64,000 nucleotides of DNA from Bacteroidaceae bacterium. GTDB taxonomy: Bacteria > Bacteroidota > Bacteroidia > Bacteroidales > Bacteroidaceae. Both the position numbers and the translations under genes were made by a program. Of the stretch, positions 35,650 to 44,361 are shown in pieces. Below the pieces are notes generated by a model. The model saw only the letters and a program-made list of their open reading frames with translations. It was not told the origin of the DNA and did no database searches. The stretch lies in contig JAKSIO010000007.1 of the NCBI GenBank assembly GCA_024398785.1, positions 17,999 through 81,998 on the forward strand, read 5' to 3'. Position 1 is the stretch's first letter. The number at the start of each line of letters is the position of its first letter.

Positions 35650-36573
35650 TTAATCTACATTTATGTTGAGAGCATTGCAAATCAAGGCTTGTCGTACATA
35701 CAGTCCGTTCTTTGCCTGCTGGAAATAATATGCTTTCGGATTGTTGTCAACATCCTGGGATATCTCGTTTACTCTTGGTAACGGGTGCAATATCCTGAGA
35801 TTCGGTTTTGATCCTTCAAGCATATCGTTGTGCAGTATGTATGCATCTTTTACCTTTTCATATTCATCAAGATTGCTGAAACGCTCACGCTGTACACGAG
35901 TCATATACAATATGTCTGCACCGGCAATGACATCTCTGTTGAAATCTGTGTGCTCCACAAATTTGATGCCGTTATTGTTGCAGTACTGTTTGTATACATC
36001 GGGCATAGCCAGCTCTTTCGGTGCTATGAAATGAAATGTAGGATTGAAGAAACGCATGGCGGTAAGCATAGAATGTACTGTGCGGCCATATTTCAAATCT
36101 CCTACAAGATAAATGTTCAAATTGTCCAGATGTCCTTGCGTTTTCTGCATGGAATACAAATCCAGCATGGTCTGTGAAGGGTGCTGGTTTGCCCCGTCAC
36201 CTGCATTGATGATAGGAATAGGGGATACCTCGCTTGCATAGCGTGCTGCTCCTTCAAGGAAGTGTCTCATAACAATCACATCTGAATAGTTGCTGACCAT
36301 CATGATGGTATCTTTAAGAGTTTCACCCTTTGTTGAACTGGTTGTGGCGGCATCGGAAAAACCAATGACGCGTGCCCCCAAGCGGTTTGCCGCTGTTTCA
36401 AAACTCAGACGGGTACGCGTGGACGGCTCGAAAAACAGAGTGGCAACGATTTTTCCGTCAAGAATCTTTCTGTTAGGACAAGCTTCAAATTTGGCTGCGT
36501 TGTCAAGCAACTGCAAAATATCTGCTTTGGAAAGCTCTTCCAAAGTAATAAGACTCCTGTTTGACTGATTCAT
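35650..36573 (-). CDS. pyrB: Aspartate carbamoyltransferase catalytic chain
   Basis: First committed step of pyrimidine synthesis, carbamoyl phosphate plus aspartate. Family motifs: [15 protein letters not shown] for carbamoyl-phosphate binding, [33 protein letters not shown], and [12 protein letters not shown] chose the second ATG (36573, 307 residues), not the first (36600), because the -7 promoter element overlaps the first ATG and the transcript should begin near 36591. The shorter form also has the usual length, and the extra nine residues (METKKNSQE) look non-conserved. Starts the pyrB-pyrI-barrel-glyA-methyltransferase run. Confidence 0.95.
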   Translation of the reverse strand: MNQSNRSLITLEELSKADILQLLDNAAKFEACPNRKILDGKIVATLFFEPSTRTRLSFETAANRLGARVIGFSDAATTSSTKGETLKDTIMMVSNYSDVIVMRHFLEGAARYASEVSPIPIINAGDGANQHPSQTMLDLYSMQKTQGHLDNLNIYLVGDLKYGRTVHSMLTAMRFFNPTFHFIAPKELAMPDVYKQYCNNNGIKFVEHTDFNRDVIAGADILYMTRVQRERFSNLDEYEKVKDAYILHNDMLEGSKPNLRILHPLPRVNEISQDVDNNPKAYYFQQAKNGLYVRQALICNALNINVD

Positions 36574-36597
36574 TTCCTGAGAATTCTTTTTAGTCTC

Positions 36598-36605
36598 CAA
36601 AATTA
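36598..36605 (-). promoter_or_regulatory. pyrB promoter -7 element
   Basis: Minus-strand TAATTTTG matches TAnnTTTG. It overlaps the upstream ATG at 36600 and so argues that translation begins at 36573 with a leader of under 20 bases. Confidence 0.6.
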
Positions 36606-36659
36606 CTAAAAAATCTCATTATATTATATATCCTTGATTTATTATTGATTTTTTTGTGC

Positions 36660-36667
36660 TATTTTTG
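36660..36667 (+). promoter_or_regulatory. Penicillin-binding protein gene promoter -7 element
   Basis: TATTTTTG matches TAnnTTTG, 22 bases ahead of the ATG at 36690 and divergent from the pyrB promoter. Confidence 0.55.
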
Positions 36668-36689
36668 CATATAAATATATAATGGGTAA

Positions 36690-39035
36690 ATGACGAACAA
36701 AGGCAAAAAGATAGTTAGAATAATCAATTGTTGTGTATGGATTATTGCTGTTGCAGTATTGCTGTCGCTTACAATAGTGTTCAAAATGATGGCAAACGGC
36801 AAGATTGGATATATGCCTACAATTGAAGAACTGGAAAATCCTATTGACAAATACGCATCGCAGGTCATATCTTCTGACGGTGTGGTTCTTGGCACATATT
36901 CAAGAGAAAAAAACAATCGTGTCAAAGTAGCTTATGAAGATCTGTCTCCAAATCTTGTCAAGGCTCTTATTGCCACAGAAGATGTGCGTTACCTTGATCA
37001 TTCCGGTATAGATTTCAGGGCACTGTTGCGTGCAATCATCAAAAGAGGTGTACTTGGTCAGACAAATGCCGGCGGTGGCAGTACAATTACACAGCAGCTT
37101 GCAAAATTGCTCTATACAGTTGATGTGGCCCATAATACGTTTGAAAGAATGCTTCAGAAACCCATGGAGTGGGTGATTGCAGTCGAACTTGAACGCTGTT
37201 ATACTAAGGAGGAGATAATAACAATGTATCTCAACAAATATGACTTCTGCAATAATTCCGTTGGTATATTTACAGCATCAAATTATTATTTCAGCGTAAA
37301 TCCGATAGATTTGTCTGTTACCCAGGCTGCTACTCTTGTGGGACTGTGCCAGAATTCCAGTTACTATAATCCCAAAAGTCACCCAGACAGAGCCCTGGAA
37401 CGTCGTAATGTTGTTCTTAACCAAATGCTTGTTGCCGGTTATATTACTGAACAGGAATGTGAAGAATACTCATCGTATCCTCTTGATCTGAACATATCAA
37501 AAGTAGATCATCAGGAAGGTCTGGCCACATATTTCAGAGAATATTTGCGTGGTGTACTTACAGCAAAGGAACCTGTAAAAGGAAAGGTGTCACGCCAGAA
37601 ATATTATGAGGATTCCATTGACTGGGCAGATAATCCGCTTTTTGGCTGGTGCAATAAGAACCGTAAGGAAGACGGTACACCGTATGATCTGTACACAGAT
37701 GGTCTCAAGATATATACAACAATTGATTCCAGAATGCAGATTTATGCGGAAAATGCAGTGTCTGAACATTTGCGCGGTTATCTGCAACCAAACTTCTTTA
37801 TTGAAAAAAGCAACTCTAATCTGCTGAATTCTCCCTATGCAGAAAATCTTACCGAAATAGAGCTGGATGCAATTCTGAAACAGGCCATGCGTAATACGGA
37901 CCGATACAGACATATGCATGCCGACAGTATCTCCGATGAGAGAATCTTTGTTGTCTTTGAGGATACAATACCGATGAAACTGTTTACGTATGATGGTTTT
38001 GTAGATACACTTATGTCTCCGCTTGACAGCGTAAAACATATGAAATCATTCCTCAGATGCGGTTTTATGTGCATGGAAACCAAAACCGGTCAGGTTAAGG
38101 CGTATGTGGGAGGACCTGAACCGAAACAGTTCAAATATGACATGGTCAATCAGGGACGCCGTCAAGTTGGATCTACTATAAAACCATTCCTTTATTCTAT
38201 GGCAATGGAGAGCGGTTATACTCCATGTGACGAGGTGATAAACCAGACCCAGTCCATTCTTACTTCTGACGGTAAGATTTGGAGCCCGAAAGATGAAGGA
38301 ACAACAAAAATAGGCGAATATGTTTCAATCAAGTGGGGCTTGTCAAGGTCAAATAACAATGTGACGGCATTTCTTATGAGCAAATTGAGTCCGCGCGGAT
38401 TCAGGGATTTGCTGTTTGAGTACGGATTAAGAAACCGTTCCATAGCTCCGGTTCCAGCTATTTGTCTTGGAACCTGTGATGTGTCCGTTTCAGAAATGGT
38501 AGGTGCATATTCCGCTTTTCCGAATAAAGGAATACGTATGACACCGTTGTACGCTACACGCATAGAAAGCAACAATGGTGAATTGCTGGAAAGTTTTTCA
38601 TCTACTTCGTATGAGGTAATCAGTGAAGAAACGTCATATAAAATGATTGACATGATGAAAGCTGTTATTTCTGAAGGAACAGGTGTCAGATTAAAAAGGT
38701 ATATGCACAGTTCCAACATTGCGGGAAAGACAGGTACTACAAACAATCAGTCCGATGCCTGGTTTATGGGATATACTCCGGATCTGGTAGTTGGATGCTG
38801 GATTGGAGGTGAGGACCGTTCAATTCACTTTAACAGCATGCAATTCGGTCAGGGCTCGCGTATGGCTTTGCCTGTTTGCGGAATTTTTCTTGACAGTGTG
38901 TATTCCGATTCTTTGGAGTTGGGATATTTGCCGTCAACAAAGTTTGATATCCCGTTGGATTTTGATCCGTGCAGTTCTGATATGGATGATTTCCGTGATA
39001 ATTCCCATGAACAGTATTTTATAGAAAGTTTTTGA
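36690..39035 (+). CDS. Class A penicillin-binding protein (PBP1A type)
   Basis: Bifunctional peptidoglycan glycosyltransferase and transpeptidase, 781 residues. One N-terminal membrane helix (IIAVAVLLSLTIVFKMM region), then a GT51 domain with ATEDVRYLDHSGIDFRALLRA, GGGSTITQQLAKLLY, and EKPMEW/KEEIITMYLNKYDF patterns, then the penicillin-binding domain with SxxK at S495TIK498, SxN in SRSNNN, and KTGTT near residue 682. All catalytic motifs are present, so both activities should be intact. It leads a tightly packed run with kdsB (1 base), a YhcH-family gene (6 bases) and glgB (1 base). Confidence 0.95.
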   Translation: MTNKGKKIVRIINCCVWIIAVAVLLSLTIVFKMMANGKIGYMPTIEELENPIDKYASQVISSDGVVLGTYSREKNNRVKVAYEDLSPNLVKALIATEDVRYLDHSGIDFRALLRAIIKRGVLGQTNAGGGSTITQQLAKLLYTVDVAHNTFERMLQKPMEWVIAVELERCYTKEEIITMYLNKYDFCNNSVGIFTASNYYFSVNPIDLSVTQAATLVGLCQNSSYYNPKSHPDRALERRNVVLNQMLVAGYITEQECEEYSSYPLDLNISKVDHQEGLATYFREYLRGVLTAKEPVKGKVSRQKYYEDSIDWADNPLFGWCNKNRKEDGTPYDLYTDGLKIYTTIDSRMQIYAENAVSEHLRGYLQPNFFIEKSNSNLLNSPYAENLTEIELDAILKQAMRNTDRYRHMHADSISDERIFVVFEDTIPMKLFTYDGFVDTLMSPLDSVKHMKSFLRCGFMCMETKTGQVKAYVGGPEPKQFKYDMVNQGRRQVGSTIKPFLYSMAMESGYTPCDEVINQTQSILTSDGKIWSPKDEGTTKIGEYVSIKWGLSRSNNNVTAFLMSKLSPRGFRDLLFEYGLRNRSIAPVPAICLGTCDVSVSEMVGAYSAFPNKGIRMTPLYATRIESNNGELLESFSSTSYEVISEETSYKMIDMMKAVISEGTGVRLKRYMHSSNIAGKTGTTNNQSDAWFMGYTPDLVVGCWIGGEDRSIHFNSMQFGQGSRMALPVCGIFLDSVYSDSLELGYLPSTKFDIPLDFDPCSSDMDDFRDNSHEQYFIESF

Positions 39036-39036
39036 T

Positions 39037-39789
39037 ATGAATTTTGTTGTAATTATTCCAGCCCGATATGCTTCTACCCGTTTCCCAGCCAAACCTTTGG
39101 CCGTTCTGGGTGGTAAACCTGTAATTCAAAGGGTTTATGAACAGTCTTGTAAGGTTTTTGACAATGTATTTGTTGCTACAGATAATGACTTGATTTTCAA
39201 TTGCGTTCAATCTTTTGGAGGAAAGGCTGTTATGACCAGTCCGAATCATAAAAGCGGTACAGACCGTTGCAAGGAAGCTTATCTGAAATGCGGAGTCAAA
39301 GCTGATGTTGTAATCAATGTACAGGGAGATGAACCCTTTATTGACCCATCGCAACTTGAGACAATCAAGAACTGTTTTCTTGATCCGTCAACACAGATTG
39401 CTACGTTGGTCAAACCTTTTGATTCAGATGCGCCTTTCAGTCTGATTGAAAATCCGAACAGTCCCAAGGTAGTGGTTGACAGTAACTGGAATGCTATGTA
39501 TTTCAGCCGTAGCCCTATTCCGTATCTGCGTGGTGTTGAACAGAAAGATTGGAGTGCAAACCATACTTTTTACAAACATCTTGGATTGTATGCTTTCCGT
39601 TCGCAGGTGCTTGAACAGATTACGGAAATGCCTCAAAGTGTTCTGGAAAAGGCCGAGAGTCTTGAACAGTTGCGTTGGCTTGAAGCCGGATACAATATTA
39701 AGGTAGGTGTAACCAATATTGAGACTGTAGGTATTGATACTCCTGAAGACTTGCAGAAGGCAGAACAATTTCTAAAAAGCAAAAAATAA
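39037..39789 (+). CDS. kdsB: 3-deoxy-manno-octulosonate cytidylyltransferase
   Basis: Activates Kdo to CMP-Kdo for lipopolysaccharide inner core assembly. 250 residues. Typical N-terminus VIIPARYASTRFPAKPLAVLGGKPVIQRVYEQ, then VATDND, SGTDRCKEA, VVINVQGDEPFI, YFSRSPIPY, HLGLYAFR and SLEQLRWLEAGYNIKV. Start is 1 base after the PBP stop. Confidence 0.97.
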   Translation: MNFVVIIPARYASTRFPAKPLAVLGGKPVIQRVYEQSCKVFDNVFVATDNDLIFNCVQSFGGKAVMTSPNHKSGTDRCKEAYLKCGVKADVVINVQGDEPFIDPSQLETIKNCFLDPSTQIATLVKPFDSDAPFSLIENPNSPKVVVDSNWNAMYFSRSPIPYLRGVEQKDWSANHTFYKHLGLYAFRSQVLEQITEMPQSVLEKAESLEQLRWLEAGYNIKVGVTNIETVGIDTPEDLQKAEQFLKSKK

Positions 39790-39795
39790 TCAATT

Positions 39796-40242
39796 ATGAT
39801 AATAGACTCAGTTTCCAACTTGAAGAAGTATGTTTCAATTCATAAAGCTATCAATGATGTTATTGATTGGCTGAATAATTCAGATATTGATTCCTTGCCT
39901 TATGGCAGACATACCATTGATGGAGACCTTGTCTATGTGAATTGTGATTGGGCTCAGGCCCGCACAAAAGATGTTCCTTTGGAGGTTCATGAAAAATATA
40001 TAGATATTCAGATTCCGTTGAGCGGAGATGAAATAATGGGGTATTCTCCCTCTGAAACATTGGGAGAGAATGTTCAGGCTTATAATTCCGAAAAAGACGC
40101 TGCTTTTTATTCTGCTCCGGCAGATAATTACTTTCTTGTAAAAAAAGGTATGTTTGTCATTTTTCTACCCGGAGAAGGCCATGCTCCTGCTATAACTGAG
40201 AAGGGAATCAGAAAATTAGTCTTCAAACTAAGAATCCTGTAA
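39796..40242 (+). CDS. YhcH/YjgK/YiaL family protein
   Basis: 148-residue cupin-like protein of the DUF386 family (YhcH/YjgK/YiaL), often linked with handling of sugars or sialic acid; no reaction is firmly established. Signature regions are GRHTIDGDLVYVNCDWAQA, PLEVHEKYIDIQIPLSGDE, and the metal-site region MFVIFLPGEGHAPAI with the His expected for a cupin-type centre. It sits between kdsB and glgB in a packed run, 6 and 1 bases from its neighbours. Confidence 0.9.
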   Translation: MIIDSVSNLKKYVSIHKAINDVIDWLNNSDIDSLPYGRHTIDGDLVYVNCDWAQARTKDVPLEVHEKYIDIQIPLSGDEIMGYSPSETLGENVQAYNSEKDAAFYSAPADNYFLVKKGMFVIFLPGEGHAPAITEKGIRKLVFKLRIL

Positions 40243-40243
40243 T

Positions 40244-42241
40244 ATGGTTAATCTGGTTAAAAATGATAAATGGCTCACTCCTTTCAAGGAGGCCATAGAA
40301 GGCCGGCATCAGCATGCAGTCAATAAAGCAGAAGAATTGTCCGGGAACGGAACATTGCGTGATTTTGCAAGCGGGTATCTATACTTTGGACTCCATAAAA
40401 CCGATTCAGGATGGGTTTTCCGTGAGTGGGCACCCAATGCAACCGAAATTTTTCTTGTCGGAGATTTTTCAGACTGGCTGGAAGATGACAGATTCCGTTT
40501 GAAAAGGATTGATGATAATGGTGTGTGGGAACTGACCGCACCCTCTGATTCCATGCATGTGGGACAGAATTATAAGATGCGTGTATTCTGGCAAGGAGGA
40601 AAGGGTGACCGTATTCCTGCATGGAGCACCTACGTTGTTCAGGATCCTGTCACTAAAATCTTTACGGCAAAAATTGCTGATGATGCTCCATATAAATTCA
40701 AGGTAAATGATTTCAAACTGCAGCGTTCTCCTTTAATGATATATGAAACGCATGTGGGAATGGCTCAGGAATATGAGGGAGTAGGGTCTTATAGAGAATT
40801 TGAAGAAAGGATATTGCCAAGGGTTAAAAAACTTGGGTATAACTGTATCCAGATAATGGCAATTCAGGAGCATCCTTATTATGGCAGCTTTGGTTACCAT
40901 GTGTCCAGTTTCTTTGCTCCTTCTTCAAGATTCGGCTGTCCGAATGACCTGAAACATCTGATTGACACTGCTCATGGTATGGGTATCGGTGTAATCATGG
41001 ATATTGTTCATTCTCATGCAGTGAAAAATACAGAAGAGGGCCTGGGATTATTATGCGGTGATCCGTATCAATATTTTATGCGTGGTAGCCGTAGGGAACA
41101 TTCTGCATGGGGCTCGTTGTGTTTTGACTATGGAAAGAATCAGGTTATTCATTTCCTGTTGTCAAATTGCCGGTATTGGTTGGAAGAATTCAAATTTGAC
41201 GGTTTCCGTTTTGACGGTGTGACTTCTATGTTGTATTACAGCCATGGCCTGAATGAGTGCTTTACATGTTATGGTGATTATTTTAACGGACACCAGGACG
41301 ATAACGCTATATGTTATCTGACATTGGCAAATATGCTTGTTCATCAGGTTAATCCCAATGCTGTTACTATTGCCGAAGAGGTTAGCGGCATGCCGGGACT
41401 TGCAGCTCCTGTTGATGATGGCGGGTACGGATTTGATTACCGTATGGCCATGAATATTCCTGATTATTGGATAAAGACTATAAAAGAGAGAAAGGATGAG
41501 GATTGGAAACCGTCGTCAATATTCTGGGAATTGACCAACCGCCGTCAGGACGAAAAAACTATTTCTTATGCGGAGAGTCATGACCAGGCTTTGGTGGGAG
41601 ACAAAACTATCAGTTTCCGCCTGATGGATTCCGATATGTATTGGCATTTCAAAAAAGACAGTGTCAACTATACTGTGGAACGTGGTATATCACTGCATAA
41701 AATGATAAGACTTGTATCTGCAAGCACAATCAATGGTGGTTATCTGAATTTTATGGGAAACGAATTCGGTCATCCTGAATGGATAGACTTTCCGCGTTTG
41801 GAAAACGGATGGAGCCACAAATATGCCCGTCGTCAATGGAGCCTTGTTGACAATAGTGATCTGTGTTATCACTGGCTTTCCGATTTCGATGCCGCAATGA
41901 TTAAGGAAATATCAGGTCTGCGCGGATTTGTGGATACTCCTGTTGTTGAAATATGCAAGAATGACGGAGACCAGATTCTGGCCTATATGCGCGGTAAACT
42001 GTTGTTTGTATTTAATTTCAATCCGGTTAAATCTTTTGCCGATTACGGTATTGTTGTTCCGGAAGGTTCATATTCCGTAGCATTGGATTCTGATGCGGCA
42101 GAATTTGGAGGACAGGCGCGCAATGATACATCGGTTGTTCATTATACCGATTCTTACGGTTTGCCTAAAGATGCAAAAAAAGGCAGGTTATATCTCTATA
42201 TTCCTGCCCGTACTGCTGTTATTCTTAAAAAACGGGATTGA
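40244..42241 (+). CDS. glgB: 1,4-alpha-glucan branching enzyme
   Basis: Forms alpha-1,6 branches in glycogen-like polymers. 665 residues: N-terminal CBM48 (GWVFREWAPNATEIFLVGDFSDW), central GH13 barrel and a C-terminal beta domain. The barrel shows HSHAVKNTEEGLG, nucleophile Asp324 in FRFDGVTSMLYYSHG, acid/base Glu378 in IAEEVSGMPG, and YAESHDQALVGDKTI. The YYSHG form and domain order match the eukaryote-like GH13 subfamily 8 branch found in Bacteroidota. The stop is directly adjacent to the convergent TonB-domain gene, with no bases between them. Confidence 0.96.
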   Translation: MVNLVKNDKWLTPFKEAIEGRHQHAVNKAEELSGNGTLRDFASGYLYFGLHKTDSGWVFREWAPNATEIFLVGDFSDWLEDDRFRLKRIDDNGVWELTAPSDSMHVGQNYKMRVFWQGGKGDRIPAWSTYVVQDPVTKIFTAKIADDAPYKFKVNDFKLQRSPLMIYETHVGMAQEYEGVGSYREFEERILPRVKKLGYNCIQIMAIQEHPYYGSFGYHVSSFFAPSSRFGCPNDLKHLIDTAHGMGIGVIMDIVHSHAVKNTEEGLGLLCGDPYQYFMRGSRREHSAWGSLCFDYGKNQVIHFLLSNCRYWLEEFKFDGFRFDGVTSMLYYSHGLNECFTCYGDYFNGHQDDNAICYLTLANMLVHQVNPNAVTIAEEVSGMPGLAAPVDDGGYGFDYRMAMNIPDYWIKTIKERKDEDWKPSSIFWELTNRRQDEKTISYAESHDQALVGDKTISFRLMDSDMYWHFKKDSVNYTVERGISLHKMIRLVSASTINGGYLNFMGNEFGHPEWIDFPRLENGWSHKYARRQWSLVDNSDLCYHWLSDFDAAMIKEISGLRGFVDTPVVEICKNDGDQILAYMRGKLLFVFNFNPVKSFADYGIVVPEGSYSVALDSDAAEFGGQARNDTSVVHYTDSYGLPKDAKKGRLYLYIPARTAVILKKRD

Positions 42242-42706
42242 TCAGAACATGCTTCTGTCACCGCCGTTCTTTCCGCGCGATACTTTGATGCGCAACGGCA
42301 TTGAAACCATATAACGGACCGGTTTTTCGTTTCTTGTTGCAGGGTTCCAGTTTGGCATGTGCTCGAGAAGGCGCAAAACTTCGCTGTCAATATCCTCTTC
42401 GATACCCTTTAAAACAGATACGTAAGTAACATCTCCGGATGCTTCTACTGTGAATTGAACTTCAAGCGTTCCGCTTGCCGATTTTCTTCTGGCTTCTTCC
42501 GGATATTCAAAGTTAGTCATTATGTAGGTGTGTAATGCTTCCATACCGCCACGAAATGTTGGAGGAACTATTCTTATCTGTGCGGTATCTGCAATAGCAG
42601 TTGTTGTGTCGTTGGTAACGGAGTCTGCCTGCGTCTGAGCTGATATGACTCCAGAAAACATAAAGGTAAAAGCGATTGACAGAAATAATTTTTTTGTATG
42701 TGTCAT
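42242..42706 (-). CDS. TonB C-terminal domain protein with signal peptide
   Basis: 154 residues. A cleavable-looking signal peptide (LFLSIAFTFMFSGVISAQT) is followed by a short Thr/Ala-rich linker and a TonB C-terminal domain: YIMTNFEYPEEARRKSASGTLEVQFTVEASGDVTYVSVLKG, then VLRLLEHMPNWNPATRNEKPVRYMVSMPLRIKV. A true TonB has an uncleaved N-terminal anchor and a long Pro-rich region, both lacking here, so this is probably a periplasmic TonB-domain protein and not the energy transducer. Role unknown. Confidence 0.85.
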   Translation of the reverse strand: MTHTKKLFLSIAFTFMFSGVISAQTQADSVTNDTTTAIADTAQIRIVPPTFRGGMEALHTYIMTNFEYPEEARRKSASGTLEVQFTVEASGDVTYVSVLKGIEEDIDSEVLRLLEHMPNWNPATRNEKPVRYMVSMPLRIKVSRGKNGGDRSMF

Positions 42707-42782
42707 TTTAAGTTAAAAATGTTATTTGTATACACTATACTGCAATACTTGATATGTTAAATCTTCCGTTGAAAATATTCTG

Positions 42783-44219
42783 TTAATTTTTTTTAAGGGA
42801 AAGAAGGGTAACCACTTCAATATGCTGGGTGTGCGGGAACATGTCAACAGGTTGAACTCTGTCAACATTATATTTTGCGTCAAGAAGTGCCAGATCCCGC
42901 GCCAGAGTGGCAGGATTGCAGCTTACATAGACTATCCGAGGGGCTTCAACCCATAATATCATATCTACCACATCTTTGTGCATTCCAACGCGCGGAGGAT
43001 CAGTAATGATGACATCGGGCTTGCCATATTTGTCAATGAAATCTTGTGTGAGCATGTCTTTCATGTCTCCCGCAAAGAACTGAGTGTTGTCAATATGGTT
43101 GAACTCAGCGTTGAGTTTGGCATCGGCTATAGCCTCAGGAACATATTCAATACCTATCACCTGACGGCAACTGCGTGCAACAAACTGTGCAATGGTGCCC
43201 GTTCCGGTATAAAGATCATAGACCAGATCATTCTTGCCTACAGCTGCGAATTCACGCACCTTTGAATACAATGTGCAGGCCTGATTGGTGTTTGTCTGAA
43301 AAAATGACTTTGGACCTATCTTGAACTGCAAATCTTCCATCTGTTCGTAGATGCAGTCCTGCCCCTTGAATGTAATTATGTCAAGATCCGATATTGTATC
43401 GTTACACTTGTTGTTGATGACATACAGAAGACTTGTAATCTGGTCGAACGTATCTGCAATGCTTTGCATGAGCTCCATAAACTGTTCCTTCTGACTGTCA
43501 TGATCAATTTTCGCCTGAACAAGTACCATTATCTGACCTGTTGTTGCGATGCGAATCATCACGTCGCGTAACATGCCTTCCTGTGAACGCAGGTTGATAA
43601 AAGGTAAGTTATTGTCGATTGAGTACTTATATATATGGTTGCGTATCTGGTTTGAAATATCATTCTGCAACCAGCATTTTTCAATATGCAGAACCTTGTC
43701 AAAGGCACCTGGAATGTGAAATCCGATGCCGGGCTGTTTGCGTTGCCTGTCATCCGTAACATCTATATTTGACAGTTCTTCCGATGTGAGCCAGCGCATA
43801 TTGCTGCATGAGTATTCAAGTTTGTTGCGGTAACATGATGTCTGTTCCGAACCGATAATCGGGCTGATTTCCGGTAAATTGACTTTAGCTATTCTTTCCA
43901 GATTGTCCTTTACCTGCTTTGTCTTGTATTCAAGCTGCTTGGAATAAGGCATATTCTGCCATTTGCATCCGCCGCATATTCCGAAATGCTGGCAGAACGG
44001 CTCAATGCGGTCAGGAGACGGCTTTACCAGTCTGACAGCTGTTGCCTCGGCGTAGGAGTGCTTTTTTTTAAGAATCTTGAGATCTGCTATATCACCGGGG
44101 ACTACGAAGGGAACAAAAATTACAAGGTCGTTGATACGTGTAACACATTTGCCTTCTGCGGCAAAATCTGTTATGGTTACGTTTTCCAGTATAGGAAAAT
44201 CCTTATTCTTTTTAGACAT
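42783..44219 (-). CDS. rlmD: 23S rRNA (uracil-5-)-methyltransferase, RlmD/RumA family
   Basis: 478-residue SAM-dependent m5U methyltransferase. N-terminal TRAM domain (residues about 8-65, EGKCVTRINDLVIFVPFVVPGD), a 4Fe-4S binding set (CQHFGICGGCKWQNM), a central RNA-binding part, and a Rossmann methyltransferase with VYDLYTGTGTIAQFVA, DPPRVGMH and the catalytic Cys in VYVSCNPATLARDLALL. Which uridine is modified (U1939 class or another) is inferred from family only. Confidence 0.93.
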   Translation of the reverse strand: MSKKNKDFPILENVTITDFAAEGKCVTRINDLVIFVPFVVPGDIADLKILKKKHSYAEATAVRLVKPSPDRIEPFCQHFGICGGCKWQNMPYSKQLEYKTKQVKDNLERIAKVNLPEISPIIGSEQTSCYRNKLEYSCSNMRWLTSEELSNIDVTDDRQRKQPGIGFHIPGAFDKVLHIEKCWLQNDISNQIRNHIYKYSIDNNLPFINLRSQEGMLRDVMIRIATTGQIMVLVQAKIDHDSQKEQFMELMQSIADTFDQITSLLYVINNKCNDTISDLDIITFKGQDCIYEQMEDLQFKIGPKSFFQTNTNQACTLYSKVREFAAVGKNDLVYDLYTGTGTIAQFVARSCRQVIGIEYVPEAIADAKLNAEFNHIDNTQFFAGDMKDMLTQDFIDKYGKPDVIITDPPRVGMHKDVVDMILWVEAPRIVYVSCNPATLARDLALLDAKYNVDRVQPVDMFPHTQHIEVVTLLSLKKN

Positions 44220-44311
44220 TATATTGAGTAAGAACTATTGTATTACTAATTTTAGAGCGCAAAGTAATAAAAAATATGCCAGACAATGACTGTTATTTGA
44301 CAAATAATTAC

Positions 44312-44319
44312 TAATTTTG
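44312..44319 (+). promoter_or_regulatory. ppdK promoter -7 element
   Basis: TAATTTTG matches TAnnTTTG and is followed by C, as in several promoters here. It is 42 bases before the ATG at 44362. Confidence 0.55.
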
Positions 44320-44361
44320 CACCCAGATTTAACATATAATATAAATTAATCATTCCTAACA

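Noticed and set aside
42242..42706. TonB-domain protein considered as the TonB energy transducer for the receptor at 22191
   Set aside because: It has a cleavable signal peptide, no anchor and no Pro-rich spacer, and lies far from the receptor.
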